Below, piece by piece: positions 1 to 14,200 of a stretch of 64,000 bases of DNA; position 1 is the stretch's first letter; every line of letters starts with the position of its first letter. The stretch lies in assembly GCA_964020085.1 (NCBI GenBank), contig OZ026600.1, forward strand, positions 38,631,419-38,695,418. Reading direction: 5' to 3'. The DNA comes from Micromussa lordhowensis. Its lineage: Eukaryota; Cnidaria; Anthozoa; Scleractinia; Lobophylliidae. The notes under the pieces were generated by a model. The model saw only the letters and a program-made list of their open reading frames with translations, had not been told where the DNA came from and did not search any database. Both the position numbers and the translations under genes were made by a program.

Positions 1-173
1 ATAACTTACTTACATAAAAGAAATAGAAATAATTGATAGTAATAATTCAAACTTCTATAAAGTTACGAATTCCATGATGCAGAGATATTAAAATCATACA
101 AACGAATTATACTAATGACAGTGTCCATAAAACGCCCTGGGTATAAAAGGACCATGTATTTCAAATATCCGCA

Positions 174-2050
174 CTAGCTATATTTATCAAAAAATGCCGT
201 AACTTCTCTTTCCCAGAACCCTCCCGCTTTGGTGTCCAACCTTGCCTCAGAACTTGTAACAGCGCTCCTCAAATGAAATCGCTCGTTATCCAGGGGTTGG
301 AGGCGTGGTTCGATTTCGACATTATTGCAGGTCTTGTCGATGAATGTCGTTAACAAGTTCCGTACACCATCATGTCTCTGCGCTACAACCCCCCCCCCCC
401 CCTTTTTACAAGAGAGGGCTTGGCCAACGGTGAATTTATCCCCACACGAAGCTATGCTTTTAATGAGAAAACCGCACATCGGGCCACTAATTCCTGTAAC
501 AATTGGAGAGGCACGGATCGAGTGGGTAAAACACACTCGCCTACTGGGCGTCACTATTGACGACAAGCTTTCCTGGATACACCATCTTACAGATTTGAAA
601 AAAAACTTTGTAAATAAGCTGAATCTCTTGAAACGCAGTTCGTTTTTGAGCCGAAACGCCATACTGGACTTGTACTTTAAAATAATACTGCCATCTATTT
701 TATATGGGCAGGTCGTTTGGGGAGGCTGTTCAAATACAGACCTTCTACAATCTTTGGAATTACTTCACCGAAGAGCAGCCAGAATAATATATAACTTACC
801 TCACGATACGCCTACTGACGAAGTATACCGACAATCGAACTGGAACACTTTAACCTTTTATTATAAACTTCGATTAATTAAATTATTTCATAGCGTGTTC
901 ATAGGTGAAGCACCTGCGGCTCTTTCATATTTGACAAATAAACCTCGCACTGTATACCACCTCAGAAGGAGTAATAACGTTATCGTCCCTCGTTTTAATT
1001 CAAAATTTCTTAAAAACTCAATAAGCTATAGAGGCGCTATTCTTTGGAACGCTGTCTCGAGCCACTATACGGGCCAGTTTACTGAGTTTTATCGTAAAGT
1101 GAAGAAGGACATTTATTTTAAGGAACTTGATTTTAGCGCACAGTCGGCCCAGTCATTGCCAAGGCACTACCTAGATTTTAAATGCTTTTAAATATTTAAC
1201 ATTTTATGCCTGTATTTTACATTTTATGCTTGTGTTTTACATTTTATTCTGTAAGTAATGTTATCACTATTTCAATTTAGTTTCATATTGTAATTATTTC
1301 CACACGACCCCACAAGCTCTAAGCTTTAAACCCTATCGTGTTTAAATAAAGGATATGATGATGATGATGATGACATGTGCAATGACTTGGTAGATCGACT
1401 GAGGGCAAGTCATAACGCAAGCGTAGGGAGTCTCTGAACTCTTGGGCTAAACCCTGGTCTGCGAGGGGCATCGCATTCAGCCAAGAACTTGCACCCTTGT
1501 CTCTCGATTGATTAACCATTCGCAGCAGGTCTGGGGAGAGGCTAGAATCAATGCTATCCATTTTCTCTTTGGCACTTGCTCTCTTAAGTGATTGTTGATG
1601 CCTCTTTAGCTCCTCCGTAGATCTTTCTCCTGGCACCATGATGGAACTCTGTGATGTAATAGAATCTACGTGCGCGGTGGTTATTAGTCTCGAGGCAGCA
1701 AACTGCTGCGGTGCCTCGGACCTCAGATCAGGAATGCCTAGACCCCCTTGACCCGTTGCTGAGGTAGCAAGTCTGCGCACCTCGTTAGGGAGAGGCTCTG
1801 ATTGACCGAACAAAGTTGGAAGTAATAAATCCTCAATCACCTCCTGAATTGGGTTGACATAATCTTCAAACGATCCTATCGTGCGCATGAAGTAGGTGAA
1901 CTTTGACTTGTAGCCTTTTGTGAAAGCAATGTACGCCGCATGAGGCTGGCTCTCCGCTATTTCAGAGAGACGCTCGATTTCCTCTTTCCATGCACAAACC
2001 TTCTCCTCACAATACTGATCTTTGTATTCTTGCGACGCAATATAACTGCT
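174..2050 (-). pseudogene. Old retroelement C-terminal coding region, split by a LINE
   Basis: Two - strand pieces, about 1373-2050 and 174-453, read as one protein once the + strand LINE between them is ignored. The upstream piece contains the phrase GGLGIPDLRSEAPQQ and ends PSHCTC. The downstream piece resumes at CGDKFTV and continues with ALSCKKGG, EIEPRLQPL and SEARLDTKAGGFW. This order (LPSHC.CG, then HALSCKKGG, then a conserved acidic block) is familiar from the C-terminal part of reverse-transcriptase proteins common in cnidarian genomes. That recognition is from memory of the family, not from a search. Reading stops near position 174, so the element is 3'-truncated as well as interrupted. 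No RT catalytic box is present in the window. Confidence 0.6.
454..1372 (+). mobile_element. LINE 3' end (RT thumb and C-terminus, 3'UTR, ATG-repeat tail)
   Basis: 5'-truncated non-LTR retrotransposon. Coding sequence to the stop at about 1191 shows the usual post-RT pattern: EAMLLMRKP, RLLGVTIDDKLSW, LYGQVVWGG and LLHRRAARIIY, then SYRGAILWNAV near the end. A 3'UTR follows with a short hairpin (acacgaccc against atcgtgt) and an (ATG)n tail at 1355-1372, a tail style typical of CR1/L2-like LINEs. It lies inside an older - strand retroelement. The left boundary is inferred from where the older reading frame resumes, so it is good to about 10 bases. Confidence 0.75.
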
Positions 2051-2463
2051 CCCAGATGGCGCTGACCTTCAGTCGTTATGTTGATAAACAGATGAACAGT
2101 CTAGATGGGCTTCTATACGTGTTAATAACATAGAGGGCTGTGGGTTGTGGACAGAATGCCTATAATAAATGTAATAGGAGGTGTGGATTTACGTTAATCA
2201 TGTAGCTACACGTGCACAGCACCCATGAAAATCTGACTTCACAATAAATTATCGTGTAAATCATAAATTCATGTATCTGTCTGCTTATTGACAATGACAA
2301 TTAGCCAATGAGCGGGTGAGAATTTCTGCAGTTATTTACTTTAAAATACCGCTTTGAAGTGCATGGAATAAACTACACTGTCAGCGAGTGATAAAAATAA
2401 CTTTACCGGAAGTTACCAGCCAGTGCGCACGCGTAGTTTACCACAACAATATGAGATCTGATC

Positions 2464-2475
2464 AAGATGGCGGAC
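2464..2475 (+). promoter_or_regulatory. YY1-like motif over the PACS start codon
   Basis: AAGATGGCGGAC spans the predicted PACS ATG at 2467. It matches the AAnATGGCGG consensus bound by YY1 in many metazoan promoters near transcription starts, and it is also a good translation-start context. Binding is inferred from the motif alone. Confidence 0.35.
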
Positions 2476-5400
2476 GTCGGGGGAATTCGTCGAGATGTTT
2501 CGATAGCATCTACACCCCAAAGACCAGTTCCAATGAAATTATTTGCTACTTGGGAAGTAGAAAGAACATCGCCCAATTGTGTACCGCGGTGAGTCAGTTT
2601 TAAACGTATTGCTGGGTTTCAAAGCACTTGCAAGCATTGTTAAGACAGCATGTTCAGTTGACAGTAGTGCTTGTTTTCCGAAGGTTACGTTGTAATGCTT
2701 CTCACATAGCTTGCACTGTAATCCTCTAATCATTAAATTTTTCGAAGTCTCCAGATAAATTAAAATACGAATATTTTTAATACCACAGACTGGAGTCAAA
2801 GAAATGAGAGTATGCTTCAATCTTTAATCTTTATTTGTGAATTTAAAACTTTCGTGTTATTGCACATAAGCTTAATCATCTCTGAACACGTGCTGTTGTG
2901 GAGGCATTCTGGAAAGTTGCAAATTCACATCGCCGATGTGACGAATTTTTCACTTTGCATTTGGAGGTTTTTCAAACGAGGTAGTAACATTTTAACAGTA
3001 AACTATGTGGTCGTAAAACTTGTACATCATTTGATTAACAAATTTATTTGCATTGGGGTTTGGATTCCATCCACAGTTATGAATTTATTGTAAGTTGCTC
3101 TATCTTTGTCTTGCCACACAACAACTCATACGAAATTTGATTTGGATCATACTTCATCAAAGAACAAAGATCACGACAAAGCGAATAAAAGAGATCAAGC
3201 GTTAATTTTCGCCTTCAAATTAAATCAGATAAGCGTTCTAGCTTTTCGCTTTGTGTCTGAACTTAAAAAACCAAAGAAGTTCTGTGCTGTGGTTCAGAGT
3301 TTCGTCAAACATAAGATCTGGTTCAGGTGCAAAAATGCAAATATGTGATTGTTGTTGGCACATTCAAAGGCATGGCACGCTTTGAAAACTTGGAGCGTGA
3401 TCATTAAAGTGAGATCGTTTTCTAACAGGGAGGTCAAGCGTAGCTACAGAAAGGTTTAAACGAAAACTGTAAAGGTTTTTGAAATAATCAAATTTCAAAT
3501 TTGTTTTGAAATAATCAAATTTCAAATTTGTTTTGGACAAAGTAGAGAAAATGTCAGATTAGGATTTATTGATTCTTGCTTTGCGTGCTGCTGTAAATAA
3601 TAAAACATCATCAAATGTAGCCATTGCGCAAAACTGTTTAAGATTTTTTTATTTAGGTTTTAGATACTGGGCTCTGGTTCTATCCATAAAATTTGTTGAT
3701 TTTAAAGTACTTAAATTGTTGGGAAAAATTACACAAACCTGAGAGCGGATCTGTATGTATGCAAATTACGCCTCCAGCTAATAATGGTTTTGTTGAGGTT
3801 AGACATCTGGCAGAGTTTTGAGAAAAGAATTTATGATAATTTCCTTAATCCTCTTTTTGGATTTAGCATCATAGGTGATTGAATTATATTTTTGGGTTTG
3901 AAGGAAACCAAAAGATCTGGCTTTTAATATCACTAAAAACTACATGTATCAGGTTTTGTTTTCAAATACACTGATTTAAAACCTTTGTAGCTTAAAATTA
4001 TTTCTATTAATCTTTTTGAATACAAAGTCATTTTGGGTTTTTAAGTGGAGTATTCCAAAACTTCAAAATTTCCCAATTTAAATCAGGCATATGATTTTAT
4101 ATGATAATGATATGATCTGACTGTTGCCTAAAAATAGATTGTATGATTTGTGTGATTTAAAAACAAATGTTATTGTTATATTCAAGCAGATGTTCAGTAC
4201 AGTTGACATCAATAACAATTATTGTGCAAGGAAATTGAGCTTTACAATAAAAAGGCTTTCATTATTTTATCAGTTTTCCTCATTTATTATCCAACTCTGC
4301 TTCGTAGAGTACAAATATCGCGCGAAACGAGTACAAATATCACACGATATTTGTACTCGTCTCATTCCTCCCGGCCGCGTGAAGTTCAAAACCTTGTCAA
4401 GTCAGAATTTTGGGAAAAGAAATCGTTGGATAATAAATCTCTTATTAGATGTTTTGGTGTGTAGTATCGCTGTATATTTTTACTCGTTGTTTGTATTTTG
4501 ACTCGCCCTACGGGCTCGTCAAAATACCGCACAACTCGTAAAAATATACAGCGATACTACACACCAAAACGTCTAATAAGATATATATATTCCATGCCAA
4601 GGGTTATTTTGAAATGTGGATATAATATGTGGATATAAATATAAACCATGTATAAGAACTTTTTTGCCTTGTGGAAAGCTCAAGTAATATTTATTCCTTG
4701 ATGTCACCAAATGCTGGCTTATTAAATTGTTAAAAAAATCACTGTGTCCTCTTTAATGTCAGAAAATATGACAGAGCCACATTTTATGCACGGGAAATAA
4801 AATTTGATGGACATGGGCATTGTCTCTTAATGGACCTGTGAACTATTTTCATCATGTGTTGTTATTTTGTGACCTTTGTGTTTGGCTGGCTTTACTTTAC
4901 ATTAAGACAATGGCTTGGTATTTGAACTACGTAGTATATTTGAAATACATTTTTTAACTGCGTAGGATTGGAAGTAAATCCAAGCCATACATTTACAATT
5001 ATACTAATAATTATATTATACTTATAAACTGAGGGTAAGGCCTTTACGGGAACATCTGAAACCAATTTCTCTGTCATTAGTGCAAGGTTGAGGTTTGAGA
5101 ATTTCCCCATAAAAATGGAATTCAAGAAGTCGACTCATCGCTTTGTGAGTTCATCTTGTAATCTTGTCAGCATCTTGTCAGTTCGATTTGTCAGCTGGCC
5201 TCTTTGACACATCGTTTTACGAGTTAGACTGACCACATCGGTTTGTTGTTTAACCGTTTCGTCATTTTGTTATGGCGTTTCATAGTTTTGACGTAGCGTT
5301 TCATCGTTTTGATTCGTCCACTCTGCCAGGCTATAATTCAACTTACATTACATGACATGTTACTTGAATACAAGCACTTATATATGAAGTATTTATCCTT

Positions 5401-6063
5401 AATTCGCTCTCTACCAAATGAAAATGGATTTTTTGAAGAGCTGCCGCTACAACATACACTTAGTCTTGAATTACGTGAATGATCATTTTCATGAAAGCGG
5501 AAATGGGATTGGATATCTAGTAAGTAAACACAACTTGTTCTTGATGGTGATGACAACTCATTACAAAGACGGTTGTGAAGTTTACAGGATGCAGGGGTTG
5601 TCGCAGCGTAGATATTCCTATGCAACTTTGGAACAATACCTTGAGAATAATAGTACTGCAGACCAAACATTGCTCAACTTTTCAATCAGTCAATAAATCA
5701 ATCAAGTTTATTTTTCCATTTCGAAGCAACTGCAGAATACCCTGGCACCATTGTTCTGTATTTTGATCAAATCCCTGAACCAAAAATACCCTTCCAAACC
5801 CTGTATGAACAAACATGAGATGAGGGCTTGTCATAGGAACTTGACAGTATGATACTTTTTTCATGGAATGTGATTTACTGGTTCAAAAGTCAGGATCTTT
5901 GTATTGACTTGATTGTGCTTGTGCTTTAGCCTATGTACCATGACACTGACACGATTGGAACTACTAAAGCCACTGGAGCCAGGCTTAACAGAAGTTATTA
6001 TTTCAGTCTCTATGCAGGTAAATGATAACATTACTGAAATGTTTCTAAATAGGTTAACACACA

Positions 6064-6097
<34 letters not shown>

Positions 6098-6280
6098 GAG
6101 AGTTTTCATTGGCTTAGCCATCGTGGTATATGAGCCATTATACCATGATCTACAAAAATGGCGAGCGTATGCATGATTTTTTGGGCCTTTTTATTTTAAT
6201 TGTAGTCTAGTTTTCTATATTTTGAGGGCGTTTTTAATAAAACAATTATTCCACTCGCGCTTGTCGGACATGAGATGATT

Positions 6281-6335
<55 letters not shown>

Positions 6336-9300
6336 TGCGCTCTTGGAATAATTGTTAAATATTATATGATGAAATGTTGCCCCAAAATCAGATTGTTTTT
6401 CATCTGATCTTTAGGCTCTAATGTAAAAGAATCTTCTTGTCAAGAATGTTCTTGTCATTTTGAACAAGGAAGAACTCATAATGATCTCTGTGACACACAC
6501 ACGTTTTAGTATTGAATGATGACCTTTTTACAACTTTTTATTAGCTTTTGTGTTTTATTTAAAAAATTAGTCTCCCAGGATTGGACCCCATGACCAATTG
6601 ATGAAAACAAATCAGTTTTGTGGGCATCATCAACACTCTGTCATAATTAATTATATATACATATCCTTATAATTATTTGACCACTCCCTAATGGGGGTCT
6701 CAAGGCCAATATCAACAAATTCTGACACAAATTTTACTTTATGCATTAAGTAAAATAAACAAAACTTATAAGCATAACAATATAGATAAGAATCCCAGTT
6801 GGCAGGAGGCAGACCAGTTGGATGTTTGCAAAGTGTACCCCGGGAGTTCAACTCAGGAGCTCCAAGTGTGACCAGTGGAACGGGAGGGAACCCATGGCCT
6901 CTGCATTACAACACTCTCAGCCAAGTGGCATATTCTTCATTTTCCAAGTTCATTGATGTAACATAACCGCTTTGATCTCTTGTCCTTGTATAATTATGCC
7001 TTTTTGGTCAGTATTAAATGCATTTAAATTTGCTCAGTGTTTCTCGTTCTATACATAAAGGCGCACAGGACACCTCTCAAATGTGTTTGTTCTGCCAGGC
7101 AACTGCCAGGCCCATCCAAGTCTTGCATGTACATCTAGCAGAAAAGGGCCTGGGTTCTAGTATGGCTGTGTTGTGACTTCAAGAGTGCCAAATCTTGTCA
7201 ACAAAATTTTTCGTGTGAAGCTTTGTGTGAAAGTTGCACTCGGGAAACAATCGTCATTTGGGACCTTATGCAGATGACAGCCACAACAACAAAAACATCA
7301 AAGAGAACAGTGACTACATATGTACATAATAAATTTTCCATGTTAAATGCTGGTAAATACAACTTAACAAAGTTAAGCAGCAGTCTTCAGTCAGCAGTCT
7401 TCGTATGTTATTGTAGTCTCAGTTCACTTTGCCTTTGTACTAATGTGTTCCAGTGTGGCAGGCCCTGGAACGTTTGTGGTCGTAGGATTGAGCAGTTTCC
7501 TGCACATCTTTGGTCTAGTCATCAACGTCTTTCTGCCCCCTACCCTCCCCATCTCCACTGTTAACTCAGTGTGACAGTTGCCTGGAAGACTGCATGCGGC
7601 TCATGGCTGGGTTGCGGGGATTACAGCCATGGGAGTGTTATACTGTCTAGGGGCTGGCTAGTCACAGTGGAGGCCCCTGGATATCCCAGGCACCCATCTT
7701 CCATACAGGAACATGCAGTTGTTAATATTTATTTTTAGCTGTCTTATGTAAACTGCAGAGAACATGAAATTTGAAATTGTTCTTATTTCTATTTGTATGT
7801 GAATGCCTTCTTGATGTGTTCTTACTATTATAAGGTGCTTGGTCTACTTAATGGGCATGGCCCCCTTCAGGGGCAGAAAGCATCAGAATCATACAACTTT
7901 CCAACCTCGTTCCCAGGCTCTCTCTCCTCTGCCTCCCTTTGTCGTTGGGAGAAAGACCCTGGTTGCGGCTGGTCACGTGACCACCCAGAATCTGGGTGGT
8001 AAAAAAATCTGTTGGGTGGGAGGGGTGGCAGAGTACTTTAATTGTTGCTGTGGCAAACTTTGTGGGTTTCAAAACCTCGAGCAGTCGCTAAAAAAGCTCC
8101 CCGCTCTATCGGGTTCGAAGTCGGATTTTGCCGATGAAGAAGCTACATTATTTCTGCCGTCTCCAAAATATAGAAGACTTTCGTTCACAAAGAAATTCGG
8201 CAGCCGAATGGAGCTCAAAATTTCCGACGGTTATCACTTGTAAAACGTCACGTACCGAATCGAAGTGAGACCAGTGGATCAGTCTCTTGAATCTTTGCGT
8301 TCGGAGGTAATTTATTTTCTTCTTTGTGCGGTAATTTGAATTAAAAAAGTACTTCTGTCACATGGCCGATTAGCCGAGCTGACTTGCATTTGGTTTAACG
8401 CAATGTAAAATGATTTGCAGTTTTGTTGACTTAAGCCGCGCTTATATTTCATCTGCATCAGGTTTATGTAAGTTTATATTTAGGCAGATGTTTAAACACG
8501 ATTCCTTGACATAGTCAAGAATTATGTTTTGCAAAATAGTAAATAAAACATGGTTTTATATAGCGAACAATGTGCCATGAGGTTAATTCAGGCAACATGC
8601 TATGAATGAGTTTACGCTTAATTCGAATTCGACCGGCTGGAATTGAAATAAAGAGTGATACTTCAATACGCTGGATACATACAAATATATTTCGTTTGTC
8701 CTGTATGAAGCTTAGAATAGGACTGAAGAATTTCAATGGTGTATTTGCCAGTGTGTAGTTTGATATAGCGACCAGTGATCGCCATTCTTTCGCTTCAGTT
8801 GATATTTGTTGACTCCACCCTGGTGAAAAAGTTTGTGTCACAGGTGGTCACGTGACCAGCCGCAACCAGGGTCTTTCTCCCAACGACAAAGGGAGGCAGA
8901 GGAGAGAGAGCCTGGGAACGAGGTTGACAACTTTCTTGGGGAGTAATGTCTATCATGAAAAGACTGTTAAGACACTTCAGTGCAATGTGACAACAATCAA
9001 CTAGTAATAACCACAGGTTAGGAAGTGCGGGCGAGGGCTAGCTATGCATGATTTGTTTCACTGAGGTTAACGAATTCATTGTAAAACAGTGGCGTTGTGT
9101 TCTTTTTCCATTTTGGGCATTTATATTTGCAGGGCAATAAAGGGTTGCATAGTGTGGGTGATTGTTTTCCCTAAAACGAGACAAAGGGACCTAAGAGTGG
9201 TTTTACTGACCTTGTGAAACAGTAACACCAGTTTGATTATACACTAGTTCTATTTTGTGTTGGGTTTGACAAAATGGTTATTTTTTCACGTTGTAAATAA

Positions 9301-11229
9301 AAACACTGTTGATTATAAAATGGACATATTGATTTAGTCACTTGGTCATTTGATGTAACCCGACAATAGCAGACACGGACAGGAAACGTTCCGATCACAA
9401 TCTCACACGCTCGATTTTGATTGGACGGCGCGCCAGCTATGCATGAGCTGCACGTGATTCTTCGACGAAATAGACGTCGTCCACGTGATAAAATTGTGTT
9501 GTGTGCATTCCAATTTAAGGCGGCGAAATACGAGATACAAAAACCTTCAACTTGTTGCGCAACATTGTTTCGTTGCAAGTTTTCGTCGATGTTTCCCTTT
9601 TTTCACCTTGCGTGATCAACTTGTCGCGCAACAAAAACATTTGTTGCGGGTTGAAGAAAGTTGTTGCGAAAAGTAGAGCGCGGGTCTACTTTGAGCAACA
9701 AATTTTGGCTTTGTTGCTCGTTTTTCATCAAATTCACAACTTGTCGCGCAACAAATTCGCTCGTGCCCTAGCAAATCAACCAATCAGCGCGCCGCATTTC
9801 TTCAACCTGCAACAAATGTTTTTGTTGCGGGTCAAGTTGATCACGCAAGGTGAAAAACGCGAAACATCGACAAAAACTTGCAACGAAACAATGTTGCGCG
9901 ACAAGTTGAAGGTTTTTGTATCTCGTATTTCGCCGCCTTTATGGACCGCCACTTCTGCATGAACTGCACGTGATTCTTGACATTCTTAGCTTCAAGAAGG
10001 CGAAATTTACATATTATTTGACCCTTCAACTACATTAAAGATCATTGACTATGGAAGGTGAAACAGCTATGCTTTGGTAAGAATTGTCTTCTGCTTGGTG
10101 TTGGTTTCTAGCGGTCAGAACGCCTGTGCTCAAATTACTGCTGCTTCGTGTTTGTCTCCCGTGGTCAAAGCGCCTGTGCTAAAATTACGTCCTTTCATTT
10201 CATTGGTTCTTAGTGTCCCTAAGGACAAATATTTGGAAGGACGACTTTTTTTGCTAAATTCGAGTCACTGCAAGGCTATATAACTACCGCGCATGCGTTT
10301 GAAACCAATGTTGAGATTAGGATTGCGGGCTCCGCTGGTCGCCCGCAATAATAATCAATGATAGTCGATAGTAACCACTAACAATCAATCAATGACAATA
10401 TTTTAGATTATTGATACCTAGCAATCAATTCTGTTTTATTACAGAGTTCCCGTAGGATACTCAGATCTAATGAAATAGTTCTTCCATCCACTGGATTGAT
10501 TGACACTGAATTGGATTTGTCTTTTTCTCTTCAGGTTGGTAACTTAATGATGAATGATATTTCCTTTGGCCATAATTATCATGAAAATCACAGATCTACT
10601 CCCCAATAGAGATAAATGATAAGTTCTTACTGTAGGCAAATTGGCTATTAGCCAATCAGAAGCCTTGTCTACTGTCCTGATATCCTGATCGTGCGATATC
10701 AAGTCACTGACCTGATAAGGTGATGATATCATGGTCACTTGGCCAAGTTAATGTGGGTACAGTAAATACCTAATTGTACTTTTTTGTTTTCTGCAGCATA
10801 TCAGGCTTGTTTTGTTTAGCCATGAGTATTTTGGTGAGACAAAGTTGAGCCAAAAACGAACCATGGCTCAATAAAACTTGCCTGAAATGCCACCAAAGTG
10901 TACCAAAACAGTTCAATTAGGTACTAAAATGCTGCTCATGGCCCAGGTCTTTAAGTCAAATCAAACATCTGGCCTAAAACAAACATATCTACTAGCAGCA
11001 TTTATAAGAGTCAAATCTTGTGTCCTACATTAGCCTGCAGTGCAGGTGTATTTGGCGTGCAAGTGCACATTTTCGTATTAGGCCGCCATCTTGGATTTGG
11101 TAACTGTGGAGGGTTGGGGTGAGGGAAAACTTGCCAAATGAGTAGGTGTGAGGTTGACAGCATTGAAAACCTGGTCTGTTGAGTGCACAAATAATGTCTG
11201 CACTGCAGGCTAGTCTTGTGTTTAATGCA

Positions 11230-11275
<46 letters not shown>

Positions 11276-14200
11276 TTAAAATTTTTATAGAGAAAATAAG
11301 AATATCTTCATTTTGTACTTCTTCTATGAATATGAATTTTTTGTTTAATGAAATCTACTAGTTTTGCTAATTACTTCAGCGAAAAAATTATCTTGATTGA
11401 TAAATTCCCCGCGATTCTGCAGGCGTTTAAAGTTATTAGTTTCTGCCCCATGAGCATAGTGGGATCTGGGTCGGGCTTCTTGTGATGTCATCGAAGGACA
11501 AGGCTCAAACACTCTAGATGTTTGACTGGGTTTTGAGCACTGTGAAAACATCATTGGGGTATTTGTGCTTCATATTTTATCAAAAATGGACAAGACTTTT
11601 AAACGAAAGAATTGTATCATCTAGTGATACAATTCGGAGTCTAGCTATGATTAGGACGGCTATGATGTATGTTTTTTTTTATTTCGAAGTACGGGTCGCC
11701 AGTCAAGCCCACCACACTGCCAGTCACAAACAACAATTTGCCGGCCCAATTGGCTGATCTACTGATCTACATACAACACTTTAAGTATTCTTACTGAAAC
11801 CTTGGTAGTTCATAACAACGAGATATAGTTCATAACAACAAGATAATTTTTTGGAAAAATTTGTCTTTTCAGTTCATTATTGCCGACTGACTGTACGTAA
11901 ACAAAGTCAATTAGGGTGTATGAACATAAACATTGCGAGTTACACAAATTTGCATTTTTCGTACTAGCAATGAAAAATCCTTTGAAAAGATCTTGAAAAA
12001 AGGTTCAGTATGGTATCAGTTAAATGAATATATTTCTCCTTCACTGTTCTTTTGTTTTAAAAGTCTTTTACACATACGCTAATGACCCGAGTGTTGCATT
12101 TCGGTCAAAATACAAGCTCATTCTCCTCCCAGGTTTCCTTTAGCTTCCTTTCAGCGCTACAATCTCTGTCAGTTAAGTCAAATTTAAATGGTTTGTTTTA
12201 GTTTCCTCATATAATTATCAATGCTTGATTCGTTTTAAGTCTGCAACTAAGATATATTTTGTTGCTCAAAGAACAAAACAATTGTGTATGCAGATGAGAA
12301 ACTAAGTGTCAATTGTCGACCTCGTATGTGTGGTTGTATATGAAATCCACAAATGCATAGCTAGTTCTACAGTTCGAAGCCTCACTAATCTCAATCACCT
12401 CATTGTAGGATGTACATGCTGTTGATTATTCATTTAGAAAGCTATCTATTTTGAGGACAAAGGAAATTCAACGCATATAATTTGCTGTATAAATATCTCA
12501 CCTACATGTACAGTGGTTTCCATGATTTTGGTCTGGGACAGCCAGGGCTCCTTTGAATTGAATACTCAGATGGCTTCAACCTTAACAATATCAGCAGTGT
12601 ACAAGAAGCTAGGGAAGAATGTACAGGCCACGAAAATCCTAGATTTTTACAGTAGTGGCGAGAACTCAAACCCTTCAATTTATCCTGCAATGAGCGCAAC
12701 CAGTCTCAGAGTGGGGAGGATTACTTACAATCAAACAGGAGGGAAGGGGAGGACGTTTTTCTATGGGAGGCTTTGAAAATTCAGTTAGGGAGTTGCTCAG
12801 TGGGGAACTTTGCCATAAGGTTGATACAAAAAATATTTTTGTGGTAATTTTACTTGTAAAATAGAGTTAACAACTCGTAGCGTTTCAGATCACGTTTATG
12901 TATCATTCCTTAAGTCACGCTAGTGCAACTCATGTTTCTACAAGGTCTAACAACTGTCAACGCTCGTGGTCTAGTTACGAAACATTTACAGAAGCAGACA
13001 TTGCCCTTTGTGGGCGTGAGATAAACATTACTCTGTCCTTGAACTACAATAGCAATTACATTTGACTAGAATATTGTACTATTTATTTCTTCGCCTTACT
13101 TTCTAATCCCGGTTTGCGTGCCAGTATGCATGCAGCCTAAACAAAACAATGTTATTTTGTGTAATGGATACAAGATAAACAGTATCAAGTTATCATTTAT
13201 AATTGCCACTTTCCTGCTCTCATACCGAACAACGCCTTGTGTTGACGTGTCTTTCACTAGTGCAAGTAGCTAGTTTGCGATTTGCCTGTAATTTTCGTTA
13301 GTTCCTGAGTCTCTCTTCATCATGCGTCGCCATTCCAATCGCCGCAATCGTCCTAAAAGCTTCGACCCAAAGGACATGTCGTTCCAGGACTTACAAGCCT
13401 TGCCCAAGAAATCGCTTCTGTTGTTGGCCTCGGCACGCAATCTAGTGACAACTGGCAGCAAGGCTCAACTGGCCCAGCGGATCTTCGAACACGACAACAA
13501 TAATCTCCCTCGACCTCCCGCCGCAACAACTGATCAGGCAAACATCCCTCAGCTCCAGTCGCAGAATGTCATTGAGGTACCTAACACCGACCAAACGTTC
13601 ACGAGCGGCCAACTCGACCAGCTTCGTGTTCTCATAGCCGAAGCCGTGGGCACAGAGTCCCGTCGACCCGCTGGGGAAATAAACACTGCTCTCCTCTCTC
13701 CGGTCAGCGCTTCAAGTCAACCAAGGGCACACGATAGTTTTCAACAAAATGGCGTCCTACCTTCTTCCAATTCACTTGGACCCAGGCCCCTTGAAGTGAA
13801 CACTGTCACACCCGGCCTACTTCCGCCGAGCTTACTTCCGGTAGCCCAACCACAAAGCAATCCAGCGGATCAACACTTGCCGCCTCTTCCACAGAAGCTT
13901 AAACACAAGATCCTCAAACGTGAGTACGTTGACTTTACTGATCTTCTTTCCTCCAACATGTACCCTGTTCATACTTCTTCATCGTCTGATAATTTTACCC
14001 TGGCCATCAACCCTGACGATACTTCCACGCTCTCTTTTGTCCCCTCCCAACAAAAGAAGAGTCGTATCAATGGCCTTTCTTCATGGCTCGAGGCTTGGAA
14101 CTTGTACTTTCGTACCCTCCTCTCCGGTTTCCCTCATCTGGCCCCCGATCTTCTAGCATATCAAGATCAGATTTGCAAGTTTAGCCGCAAATACAAGTCC

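Noticed and set aside
325..453. 5' part of a 288-codon + strand ORF upstream of the LINE
   Set aside because: This portion is antisense to the older - strand retroelement; only the part from about 454 belongs to the LINE.
5338..5864. Several overlapping 60-110 codon ORFs on both strands
   Set aside because: No domain, no consistent codon pattern and no splice context; they lie in PACS intron 1.
9552..9962. 136-codon + strand ORF
   Set aside because: It lies within the Harbinger-like MITE and reads through both inverted-repeat arms; no domain pattern.
11179..11361. 60-codon ORF with a poly-Asn run
   Set aside because: Translation of an (AAT)n microsatellite in an intron.
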